Origin: JBCBTJ01 sp964597685
Lineage (GTDB): Bacteria; Pseudomonadota; Alphaproteobacteria; Caulobacterales; Hyphomonadaceae
Direction of reading: 5' to 3'
Assembly: GCA_964597685.1 (NCBI GenBank)
Contig: CAZQZC010000185.1
Location: forward strand, 1 to 5,082
Length of the DNA stretch: 5,082 nt
The translations under genes were made by a program, and so were the position numbers. How positions within the stretch are numbered: position 1 is the stretch's first letter; every line of letters begins with the position of its first letter. Below, in pieces: positions 1 through 5,082 of the stretch. A model generated the notes under the pieces. It did no database searches. It saw only the letters and a program-made list of their open reading frames with translations, and was not told where the DNA came from.

Positions 1-1014
1 TTGCGCCTCGCTGCGCCCCGTGTCGCGGAGATAGGTGATCGTCTCGTCGTCGACAGGGAAGAAGCCGCAGGTCGCACCGTATTCAGGCGCCATGTTCGAG
101 ATCGTCGCTTCGTCTTCCAGGGTGAGGTTGGCGAGGCCGGGGCCGAAGAATTCGACGAATTTGCCGACGACGCCCTTTTTCCGAAGCATTTCGACGACAG
201 TAAGCACGAGGTCGGTCGCTGTTGCGCCCTCGGGCAGTTTGCCAGTCAATTTGAAGCCGATCACTTCGGGGATCAGCATGGAGATCGGCTGGCCGAGCAT
301 CGCCGCTTCGGCTTCGATCCCGCCGACGCCCCAGCCCAGGACCGCAAGACCGTTGACCATGGTCGTATGGCTGTCGGTGCCGACGCAGGTGTCGGGATAG
401 GCGACGGTTTCGCCGTTCTCTTCCTTCGTCCAAACCGTCTTCGCCAGGTATTCGAGGTTCACTTGGTGGCAGATGCCGGTGCCGGGCGGCACGACGCGGA
501 AATTCTCGAAGGCCGAGGCGCCCCAGCGCAGGAATTCATAGCGCTCGCCGTTGCGCTCATACTCCCGCTCGACATTGCGCGCGAAACTGTCCGGTCCGGC
601 GAAATGGTCGACCATTACCGAATGGTCGATGACGAGGTCGACGGGGACTTGCGGGTTGATCGCGTCCGCCGACGCGCCGAGCTTTTGGCTCGCGTCGCGC
701 ATCGCCGCCAGGTCGACGACCGCCGGCACGCCGGTGAAATCCTGCATCAGGACGCGCGCCGGCCGGTAGGCGATCTCGTGCTGAGCGGACCCACGGTCGT
801 TCAGCCATGCGGCCATCGCCTCGATGTCGGCTTTCGTGACGGTTTTGCCGTCCTCGTGGCGAAGAAGGTTTTCGAGCAGCACCTTTATCGACGCCGGCAG
901 GTGTGAGACGTCGCCCAATCCGTTCTCCGCCGCAGCTGAGAGGGAATAATAGGCGTACGTTTCGCCATTGACGTTGAGTGTGCGGCGGGCGTTGAAGCTG
1001 TCGAGCGAAGCCAT
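1..1014 (-). CDS. acnA: Aconitate hydratase AcnA, N-terminal part (runs off the left edge)
   Basis: Converts citrate to isocitrate through cis-aconitate in the cytoplasmic TCA cycle, using a [4Fe-4S] cluster. The minus strand translates without a stop from ATG at 1014 to base 1, giving 338 residues of a family usually near 900. The start MASLDSFNARRTL is typical of alphaproteobacterial AcnA. Family motifs seen: PARVLMQDFTGVPAVVDLAA around residues 84-103, VDLVIDHSVMVDHFAG around 126-140, PPGTGICHQVNLEYL around 177-190, DTCVGTDSHTTM around 208-219, followed by a Gly-rich GWGVGGIEAEAAMLGQP stretch. The three cluster-ligand cysteines of the family lie further C-terminal and are outside the window, so an intact active site cannot be confirmed. 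A GAGG ten bases before the ATG is a plausible ribosome binding site. The gene is divergent from the ccm operon. Assignment to the AcnA/IRP-type branch rather than AcnB is secure from these motifs. Confidence 0.96.
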   Translation of the reverse strand, partial: MASLDSFNARRTLNVNGETYAYYSLSAAAENGLGDVSHLPASIKVLLENLLRHEDGKTVTKADIEAMAAWLNDRGSAQHEIAYRPARVLMQDFTGVPAVVDLAAMRDASQKLGASADAINPQVPVDLVIDHSVMVDHFAGPDSFARNVEREYERNGERYEFLRWGASAFENFRVVPPGTGICHQVNLEYLAKTVWTKEENGETVAYPDTCVGTDSHTTMVNGLAVLGWGVGGIEAEAAMLGQPISMLIPEVIGFKLTGKLPEGATATDLVLTVVEMLRKKGVVGKFVEFFGPGLANLTLEDEATISNMAPEYGATCGFFPVDDETITYLRDTGRSEAQ

Positions 1015-1030
1015 AGGTCGGGCGCCTCGT

Positions 1031-1086
1031 GTCTGAATGGATGTGTTCCGTCGGGGTTTTGCAACCGCGTTGGCTTCTCCTACAAC
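1031..1086. promoter_or_regulatory. Putative divergent acnA/ccmA promoter region with a shared palindromic -35 box
   Basis: TTGCAA at 1059-1064 is its own reverse complement. On the plus strand it is followed after 16 bases by TACAAC (1081-1086), a fair sigma-70-like pair that would start transcription near 1093 and serve ccmA. On the minus strand the same TTGCAA is followed after 17 bases by TCCATT (1041-1036), a weaker -10, which would serve acnA. The hexamers are seen in the sequence; promoter activity is inferred, and such short matches also arise by chance. No clear operator repeat was found here. Confidence 0.3.
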
Positions 1087-1122
1087 CCGCGTTCTGTGAG
1101 GGCAATTGGACATCAGGTGAAC

Positions 1123-1698
1123 GTGACAAACGATCCGCTAATCTCGGCGACGGGGCTCGGCGCTTTGCGCGGCGAGCGGGTTCTCTTTCGCAATCTCTCA
1201 TTTGAGGCGTCCGCCGGCGAGTGCGTGATGCTGCGCGGTCGCAACGGGGCGGGAAAGTCGACTTTGCTGCGGATTTTAGCGGGCCTCACAAAAGCCGAGG
1301 TCGGCTCTGCTCGATGCTCGGCGTTCCACTGGGTCAGCCATCGCGAGGGACTGAAACCGCACGAGACGCCGCGGGAGCATCTGCATGCGTGGGCGCGCGC
1401 CTGGGGCGGGAAGGCGCAGGAGATACCAGACATTCTCGACCGGCTGGGGCTTGCGCGCCCGGCGGACGTTCCCGCGCGTTTGCTGTCGGCGGGACAGAGG
1501 CGGCGCACGGCGCTCGCCCGCCTGGCGATCGATCCGCGACCCGTCTGGCTTTTGGACGAACCGTTCTCGGCTTTGGATCAAGATGGGCGCGGAGTGGTTG
1601 AGACCCTAATCGCCGATCATCTTGCGAGTAGAGGAGCCGTCGCAATGGCGGTGCATGGCGAAGTCGGCGTTCCTGCGACATTTGAGGTGACGTTGTGA
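1123..1698 (+). CDS. ccmA: CcmA, ATP-binding subunit of the cytochrome c maturation ABC complex
   Basis: Cytoplasmic ATPase that pairs with CcmB; ATP hydrolysis releases haem-loaded CcmE from CcmC/CcmD. Numbered from GTG 1123 (191 residues): Walker A GRNGAGKST 39-47, a Q-loop-region segment SHREGLK 72-78 that is diagnostic for CcmA, ABC signature LLSAGQRRR 120-128, Walker B VWLLDEP 141-147, D-loop SALD 149-152, and H-loop His178. Start choice: in-frame GTGs lie at 1096, 1117 and 1123. The last has AGGTGA (1115-1120) at good Shine-Dalgarno register and gives the usual short lead before the first strand. The putative promoter would start RNA near 1093, which argues against 1096. GTG 1117 remains possible. 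Oddity: the stretch between Walker A and the SHREG segment is about 12 residues shorter than in the E. coli and Bradyrhizobium CcmA sequences I recall. The gene ends in a GTGA overlap with ccmB. Confidence 0.93.
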   Translation: MTNDPLISATGLGALRGERVLFRNLSFEASAGECVMLRGRNGAGKSTLLRILAGLTKAEVGSARCSAFHWVSHREGLKPHETPREHLHAWARAWGGKAQEIPDILDRLGLARPADVPARLLSAGQRRRTALARLAIDPRPVWLLDEPFSALDQDGRGVVETLIADHLASRGAVAMAVHGEVGVPATFEVTL

Positions 1699-2360
1699 GG
1701 CCCGCGCCGGTCCGCGCCGCGTTCGTTCAGGCGCTCAAAGAAGGTTGGGCCGGCGGCTCTGGCGCATTGCTGCCGGTGAGCTTTTTCGCAGGCGCCGCTT
1801 TACTTGTTCCGTTAACGCTTGGCCCCGACCCGCAATTGCTAAGCCGGGTTGGGCCGGGCGTTCTGTGGGCGGCTTTGGCGCTCGCATCGCTTGTGACGAT
1901 GGAGCGCCTGTTCCAATCCGACCTTGAGGATGGCGCGCTTGATCTCTGGCTGACGTCTGAAGCTCCTGTAACCGCGTTCGCCGCGGCCAAGGCTTTGGCT
2001 CATTGGCTGATCTCCGGGCTGCCGCTTGCGCTGGCGACGCCGCTGCTTGGACTGGCTTTGGGCGTCGAGATTGATCGCGTTCTACCGGCTGCTGGTCTCT
2101 ACGCTCTGGGCGGTCTCGCGTTTTTCTTCTGGGGCGGTTTTGGCGCCGCGCTCGCGGCCGGCGTGCGCCGCGGCGGCCTGCTGATCGCGCTGATCGCGCT
2201 ACCGTTTTACGTTCCCACAGCGATATTCGGAGCTCTGGCGATCGCCTCTCCCGCCGGTTTGGAAGCCGCCGAGGCGCTTTATGTGGCCGCCTCGACCCTG
2301 TTCGCGCTCGCGGTCGCCCCTGCTGCGACGGCCGCTGCTTTGCGCTTGGCGGCGGACTGA
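1695..2360 (+). CDS. ccmB: CcmB, membrane subunit of the cytochrome c maturation ABC complex
   Basis: Inner-membrane partner of CcmA in System I cytochrome c biogenesis, acting on the CcmC-CcmD-CcmE haem complex. The 221-residue protein matches the usual CcmB length. Hydrophobic segments lie at roughly 22-42, 54-70, 100-123, 129-155, 160-182 and 195-218, consistent with six spans. CcmB family motifs are present: FQSDLEDGALD at 73-83, expected to be cytosolic and to contact the ATPase, and GVRRGGLL (156-163) followed by PFYVPTAIFG (170-179). The GTG start overlaps the ccmA stop (GTGA, 1695-1698), and GAGGTGA at 1684-1690 is a good ribosome binding site four bases upstream, so translation is probably coupled to ccmA. 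Confidence 0.95.
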   Translation: MRPAPVRAAFVQALKEGWAGGSGALLPVSFFAGAALLVPLTLGPDPQLLSRVGPGVLWAALALASLVTMERLFQSDLEDGALDLWLTSEAPVTAFAAAKALAHWLISGLPLALATPLLGLALGVEIDRVLPAAGLYALGGLAFFFWGGFGAALAAGVRRGGLLIALIALPFYVPTAIFGALAIASPAGLEAAEALYVAASTLFALAVAPAATAAALRLAAD

Positions 2361-2380
2361 GCGGGCGCTATGTCGACACC

Positions 2381-3109
2381 ATGATCTCAGCATTCGCTAA
2401 TCCGCATCGATTTCTGGCTCTGTCGCGCTGGCTCGCGCCGCTTTGCGGCGTCGCCGCGGCTCTGATGATCGCTTACAGCATCTGGCAAGCGCTCTACGTC
2501 GCCCCGCCCGAGCGGTTGCAGGGCGATAGCGCCCGCATCCTCTTCATCCATGTGCCGGCGGCGTGGCTCTCCATGGCCGCTTATACGGGTCTCGCGGCGT
2601 CCAGTCTTGTTTGGTTCGTCTGGCGCCATGAGCTTGCGGATATCGCGGCCAAGTCCATCGCGCCGATCGGCGCCGCTTATACGCTGATCTGCCTTGCAAC
2701 CGGCTCGATCTGGGGACGGCCGACCTGGGGCACCTGGTTCGAGTGGAGCGACGCCCGCATGGTGTCGGTGCTTGTGCTGCTCTTCATCTATGTCGGCTAT
2801 ATCGCCTTGCGCCTTGCGATGGACACGCGGCAGAAGGCGGCGCGGGCTGGCGCGATCTTGGCCATGGTCGGGTTTATCAATGTGCCGCTGATCAAATTCT
2901 CCGTCGATCTGTTTACGTCGCTTCACCAGGGACCCAGCGTGGTCCGGGCCGACGGTCCGGCCATGTCGTCCGACTATCTGACGCCTTTGCTGGTCGGGGC
3001 GCTTGGACACACGCTGCTTTTCACCGCGCTTGTGTTGACGGCGATGCGCGCTGAGATCTTTGAGCGCCGCGGCGCCGTTCTGCGGGCCCGCCGCCTCGCT
3101 GAGGCTTGA
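2381..3109 (+). CDS. ccmC: CcmC, haem-handling membrane protein for CcmE loading
   Basis: Inner-membrane protein that presents haem to the chaperone CcmE in the periplasm. Length 242 is typical. Hydrophobic segments near 20-40, 55-80, 93-112, 128-146, 156-172 and 200-222 give the expected six spans. The two conserved periplasmic-side histidines that ligate haem in the family are visible as His57 (FIHVPAAW) and His182 (SLHQGPS), with IKFSVD just before the second. The tryptophan-rich motif is at 111-126 but is atypical: WGRPTWGTWFEWSDAR has Phe where the family normally has a second Trp, and one extra Ser before DAR. The surrounding LVLLFIYVGYIAL is normal, so the frame is intact. The ATG follows ccmB by 20 nt. 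Its ribosome binding site is weak: GAGCGGG at 2359-2365 lies 15 bases away. Confidence 0.95.
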   Translation: MISAFANPHRFLALSRWLAPLCGVAAALMIAYSIWQALYVAPPERLQGDSARILFIHVPAAWLSMAAYTGLAASSLVWFVWRHELADIAAKSIAPIGAAYTLICLATGSIWGRPTWGTWFEWSDARMVSVLVLLFIYVGYIALRLAMDTRQKAARAGAILAMVGFINVPLIKFSVDLFTSLHQGPSVVRADGPAMSSDYLTPLLVGALGHTLLFTALVLTAMRAEIFERRGAVLRARRLAEA

Positions 3110-3115
3110 GACGCC

Positions 3116-3271
3116 ATGCCGAGCTTCGATCATACCGCGCCGTTCATCTGGTCCGCCTATGGATTGGCGGCGGCTGTGATCCTGTTCGCGACGATTTCTG
3201 TGATCGTCAGGGCGTCGCGCGCAAAACGTCGGTTGGACGCTCTGGAGCGGGACACGGGGTCGTGGTCATGA
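3116..3271 (+). CDS. ccmD: CcmD, small haem exporter accessory protein
   Basis: Small membrane protein that stabilises CcmC and CcmE and is needed to release holo-CcmE. The 51-residue frame runs from ATG 3116 to TGA 3269-3271. It shows the CcmD pattern: an aromatic start HTAPFIWSAYG (6-16), one membrane span at about 17-31, then a basic cytoplasmic tail RASRAKRRLDALERD (32-46), close to the family's RR..AL.. motif. It begins 6 nt after the ccmC stop, with GAG (3108-3110) and GAGG (3101-3104) as possible ribosome binding sequences. Its stop overlaps the ccmG start as ATGA (3268-3271). Position between ccmC and ccmG is exactly where ccmD is expected. It is hidden under an in-frame upstream extension of ccmG. 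Confidence 0.93.
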   Translation: MPSFDHTAPFIWSAYGLAAAVILFATISVIVRASRAKRRLDALERDTGSWS

Positions 3272-3789
3272 CCCGCTGGCTCGCCATCATCCCGATCGCC
3301 TTGCTGATTGGCTTCGCGGTAATTGGCGGCGTGAATCTTCTGTCGGAGGATCGACCAGCGCCGGGTCTGTCTGACGGACGGCTCGCGCCGGAACGCGCTT
3401 TCGACCGGCTTTATGAGGATGGCGCGCCGTTGAGATTCAACCCGCCGCCAAGCGACGGCCCTGTGGTGGTCAACTTGTTCGCAAGTTGGTGCGAGCCCTG
3501 CCGCAGCGAGCACCCGCTTCTCACCGAACTCGCCGCCCGCAAGCCCGGGCAAGTCTACGGAATTCTCTATGACGACACCCCTGCGAAAGGCGCCGAGTTT
3601 CTAAGCGAGCTTGGCGATCCATTTGCGGCGATAGGCCACGACCCGGATGGTCAAGGCGGGCTGGAATTCGGTTTGACGGGCGTGCCGGAAACCTTCGTCA
3701 TTAATTCCGAAGGGCGGATTATCCGCCATGTGCGCGGAGTTTTGACGCCAGCGCTCGTTGAAGAGATCGAGGAAATAATATCCGATTAA
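3268..3789 (+). CDS. ccmG: CcmG (DsbE/CycY), membrane-anchored thiol:disulfide oxidoreductase
   Basis: Periplasmic thioredoxin-fold protein that keeps apocytochrome c CXXCH cysteines, or CcmH, reduced for haem attachment. The 173-residue protein has an N-terminal membrane anchor at about 4-24, a short linker, then the thioredoxin domain with active site WCEPC at 74-78 (Cys75, Cys78) after VVVNLFAS. The cis-proline segment TGVPETF (137-143, Pro140) is a hallmark of CcmG. Start choice: ATG 3268 overlaps the ccmD stop and puts the anchor at the very N-terminus. The same frame is open back to 3106, but that extension only overlays ccmD and has no CcmG character. GGGG at 3256-3259 is a plausible ribosome binding site. 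It is the last gene of the run; its stop overlaps the stop of the opposing marR gene, leaving no room for an intergenic terminator. Confidence 0.95.
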   Translation: MTRWLAIIPIALLIGFAVIGGVNLLSEDRPAPGLSDGRLAPERAFDRLYEDGAPLRFNPPPSDGPVVVNLFASWCEPCRSEHPLLTELAARKPGQVYGILYDDTPAKGAEFLSELGDPFAAIGHDPDGQGGLEFGLTGVPETFVINSEGRIIRHVRGVLTPALVEEIEEIISD

Positions 3790-4403
3790 GATTTCTTCTT
3801 TTTCTTCTTCTTTGTTTCTTTTTTCTTCTCGGGTTTCTTTTTCGATTTGGCGGCTTTTTCGCCGAAATTCTCGGTTTCGCTCGACTTGACCTTCTTCTTG
3901 CCGCCGGACTCGTCGGCTTCCAGCTGCAGGATCTGTCGATCCGAAACATCGGCAAGGACGGCGAGAATCGACAGGAACGATGCGCGCCGATTTTTTGGGA
4001 GCGCATTGAGCAATTCGGCGTCCGCTGCTGCGACAGCGGGCCGCGCCCTGCCCAAAGTGTTGCGCCCTTTTTCGGTTAGCCAGACCGATTTGGCTCTCGC
4101 GTCTTCGGCGGATTCCTTGCGGGAGATGAGATCTGCCCGCTCCATCCGCGCGACCATGTCCGCCAGCGTGGAGCGATCGATACCTGTCGTGTCGACCAGG
4201 TGGCTCTGGCTGACGCCTTCGGCTTCTTCGATGGCGGCGAGCAGAGAGAATTGTCGCAATGTGACGCCCGCATCCCTCAGCGCTTCAGCCGATTGGTTGG
4301 CCGCCAATTGTTGAGCCCTGTGCAGGAGATGGCTTGGCGAGGACGCCAAACTGAAATCCTGTAAGTCTTTCGTGGCCTGGTCCATCATCGCCCGCCCTTT
4401 CAT
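3786..4403 (-). CDS. MarR-family transcriptional regulator with a lysine-rich C-terminal tail
   Basis: Likely a cytoplasmic dimeric DNA-binding repressor or activator; its ligand and targets cannot be read from the sequence. The winged-helix domain occupies about residues 45-120: a first helix region VTLRQFSLLAAI (47-58), helix-turn-helix with SQSHLVDTTGIDRSTLADMV (65-84), and the wing around RKESAEDARAKSVWLTEKG (95-113), a good match to MarR. Helices for dimerisation precede and follow. After residue 168 comes a tail to residue 205 with 19 lysines in 37 residues, ending in seven lysines and a serine, which is not part of the usual MarR fold. Start: ATG 4403 has AGGGG four bases upstream. ATG 4388 (residue 6), preceded by AAAGGG at six bases, is an equally good alternative. 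It converges on ccmG and is divergent from the Nudix gene, which is a candidate target. Confidence 0.88.
   Translation of the reverse strand: MKGRAMMDQATKDLQDFSLASSPSHLLHRAQQLAANQSAEALRDAGVTLRQFSLLAAIEEAEGVSQSHLVDTTGIDRSTLADMVARMERADLISRKESAEDARAKSVWLTEKGRNTLGRARPAVAAADAELLNALPKNRRASFLSILAVLADVSDRQILQLEADESGGKKKVKSSETENFGEKAAKSKKKPEKKKETKKKKKKKS
3789..3899 (-). other. Lysine-rich low-complexity tail of the MarR protein
   Basis: Encodes residues 169-205 of the MarR protein: KKKVK, then a mixed SSETENFGEKAAK stretch, then SKKKPEKKKETK and the final run of lysines. Composition resembles histone-H1-like or HupB-type basic tails in bacteria, which bind DNA nonspecifically. That similarity is compositional only. 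Lysine codons are a mix of AAG and AAA, so it is not a single homopolymer slip. Confidence 0.8.
3792..3830. repeat. Polypyrimidine/polypurine tract with mirror symmetry
   Basis: On the plus strand, 38 of the 39 bases are pyrimidine, the only exception being G at 3814. Inside it, 3793-3809 is a perfect 17-base mirror repeat centred on the T run at 3799-3803. Such mirror-symmetric homopurine tracts can form triplex (H-DNA) under supercoiling; that is known chemistry, not shown here. It lies just after the convergent ccmG and marR stops and encodes the lysine tail. Confidence 0.7.
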
Positions 4404-4428
4404 TCAGCCCCTGCGCTCGTGCTATACT
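4399..4428 (+). promoter_or_regulatory. Putative extended -10 promoter for the Nudix gene
   Basis: TATACT at 4423-4428 is one base from the consensus -10, and TG at 4420-4421 makes it an extended -10. A poor -35 candidate, TTCATT, lies 18 bases upstream (4399-4404). RNA would begin near 4435, leaving a leader of about 80 bases before the ATG at 4514. The marR start lies just inside this element, so the two genes may interfere or be co-regulated. The rest of 4404-4513 shows no convincing palindromic MarR operator. Confidence 0.35.
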
Positions 4429-4513
4429 TTGAACGCGCTCCGTCAGCGGAAGTTCGACAAAACCGTATGCGGATCAACCGACTTCTCCCATAACGCGATA
4501 GATTAAAGCAAAG

Positions 4514-5050
4514 ATGACAATGACGCTCAGCCCATCTTTCAAACTGCGAATTCCCGAAGGCGACGATATTGAGCGGCGCGTGTGCGAACATTGCGCTTTC
4601 GTCGATTACGTGAACCCAAAGATCGTTGCCGGATCGGTCGTTACGAAGGGCGACAGGATCTTGCTCTGCAAGCGCGCGATCGAACCGCGGTTGGGCTATT
4701 GGACCTTGCCGGCGGGCTTCATGGAAGAGGGAGAGACCGTGGAGGAGGCGGCGCGGCGGGAAGCTCAGGAAGAGGCTTGCGCCGATATCGCGATTGATCG
4801 CGTTCTCGCCGTATATTCCGTACCGCGGATCAGCCAGGTTCAGATCATGTTTCGCGCCGAATTGCGCTCAGACATCGCTCCGGGACCGGAAAGCCAGGAT
4901 GTGGGATTGTTCGACTGGCGCGACATCCCTTGGCGAAGCCTGGCCTTCCCAACCGTCGTTTGGGCGCTGACACATTTCGCTTCGATCCGCGAGGCGGACG
5001 CTTTTCCACCCTTTTCGAACCCAGCCGGTACGGACGTCTTGACCCGCTAG
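4514..5050 (+). CDS. Nudix hydrolase with an N-terminal half zinc ribbon
   Basis: Hydrolyses a nucleoside diphosphate linked to another group (X); the exact substrate, for example ADP-ribose, a dinucleotide or an NTP, cannot be assigned. The 178-residue protein has a complete Nudix box at 68-90: Gly68, Glu74, then REAQEE at 82-87 with the metal-binding glutamates Glu83, Glu86 and Glu87. GYWTLPAGF just before it is typical. The N-terminus matches the Nudix N-terminal zinc-ribbon type: RIPEGDDIERRVCEHC then FVDYVNPKIVAG. Only one Cys pair (Cys24, Cys27) is present where the family usually has two. An in-frame TAG at 4499-4501 rules out a longer start carrying the missing pair. ATG 4520 is an alternative start; the ribosome binding site is weak for both. 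It is divergent from marR. Confidence 0.92.
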   Translation: MTMTLSPSFKLRIPEGDDIERRVCEHCAFVDYVNPKIVAGSVVTKGDRILLCKRAIEPRLGYWTLPAGFMEEGETVEEAARREAQEEACADIAIDRVLAVYSVPRISQVQIMFRAELRSDIAPGPESQDVGLFDWRDIPWRSLAFPTVVWALTHFASIREADAFPPFSNPAGTDVLTR

Positions 5051-5082
5051 AGCCCTTTCATCCGAATTTGAGCCGCCTGAGC

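Noticed and set aside
1..906. 301-residue open frame on the plus strand opposite acnA
   Set aside because: It is antisense to a clear AcnA. Its Arg/Asp/Val-rich composition is what a GC-rich gene gives when read backwards, and no family motif is visible.
557..1201. 214-residue minus-strand frame spanning the acnA start and the intergenic region
   Set aside because: It overlaps acnA in another frame on the same strand and has no recognisable domain.
2387..3133. 248-residue open frame on the minus strand opposite ccmC
   Set aside because: It mirrors the full length of ccmC, which has unmistakable family motifs. The translation is Arg/Gln/His-rich without domain features.
3790..3845. T-rich stretch after ccmG as an intrinsic terminator
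   Set aside because: No GC-rich stem precedes the T run, and the run lies inside the marR coding region.
4429..4458. TTGAAC ... GTTCGA imperfect inverted repeat as a MarR operator
   Set aside because: The arms are short, carry one mismatch and are 17 bases apart, too weak to call an operator.
4487..4494. CCCATAAC resembling a sigma-32 heat-shock -10 element before the Nudix gene
   Set aside because: No matching CTTGAA-type -35 lies at the required spacing upstream.
4400..4591. 63-residue minus-strand frame between marR and the Nudix gene
   Set aside because: It overlaps the Nudix start and the marR start, and has no motif or ribosome binding site; treated as chance.
1..5082. Novel defence, mobile or CRISPR-like system
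   Set aside because: No repeats, transposase, integrase, toxin-antitoxin pair, tRNA or array was seen; every gene fits a known core family.

Overview
The window looks like ordinary core chromosome from an alphaproteobacterium, probably of the Rhizobiales. By eye the DNA is GC-rich with GC-ending codons. A divergent acnA next to a ccmABCDG cluster is an arrangement I associate with Rhizobiales. I cannot name the genus from the sequence alone.

Layout. Positions 1014 down to 1 (minus strand) hold the N-terminal 338 residues of aconitase AcnA, and the rest lies beyond the left edge. A short divergent intergenic region (1015-1122) separates it from a plus-strand System I cytochrome c maturation operon: ccmA, ccmB, ccmC, ccmD and ccmG, at about 1123-3789. 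The genes overlap or nearly touch: GTGA at ccmA/ccmB, 20 nt at ccmB/ccmC, 6 nt at ccmC/ccmD and ATGA at ccmD/ccmG. ccmD encodes only 51 residues and is easily missed, because the reading frame of ccmG runs open upstream across it. A MarR-family regulator on the minus strand (3786-4403) converges on ccmG, and their stop codons overlap. A divergent 110-nt region then leads to a plus-strand Nudix hydrolase (4514-5050). The last 32 bases show nothing I can support.

How the genes work together. CcmA and CcmB form the ABC transporter-like ATPase. With CcmC and CcmD it loads haem onto CcmE and releases holo-CcmE. CcmG is the membrane-anchored periplasmic thioredoxin-like protein that keeps apocytochrome cysteines reduced. 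CcmE, CcmF and CcmH are not here and are expected elsewhere in the genome. AcnA is a TCA-cycle Fe-S enzyme. The MarR and Nudix genes have no evident functional tie to the operon.

I found no mobile element, CRISPR array, RNA gene or new multi-gene system. The points worth a second look are local deviations inside known families: a CcmC whose tryptophan-rich haem motif has a Trp-to-Phe change and one extra residue, a CcmA with a short loop after Walker A, a MarR protein with a histone-H1-like polylysine tail encoded by a polypyrimidine/polypurine mirror repeat, and a Nudix protein that keeps only half of its zinc ribbon.
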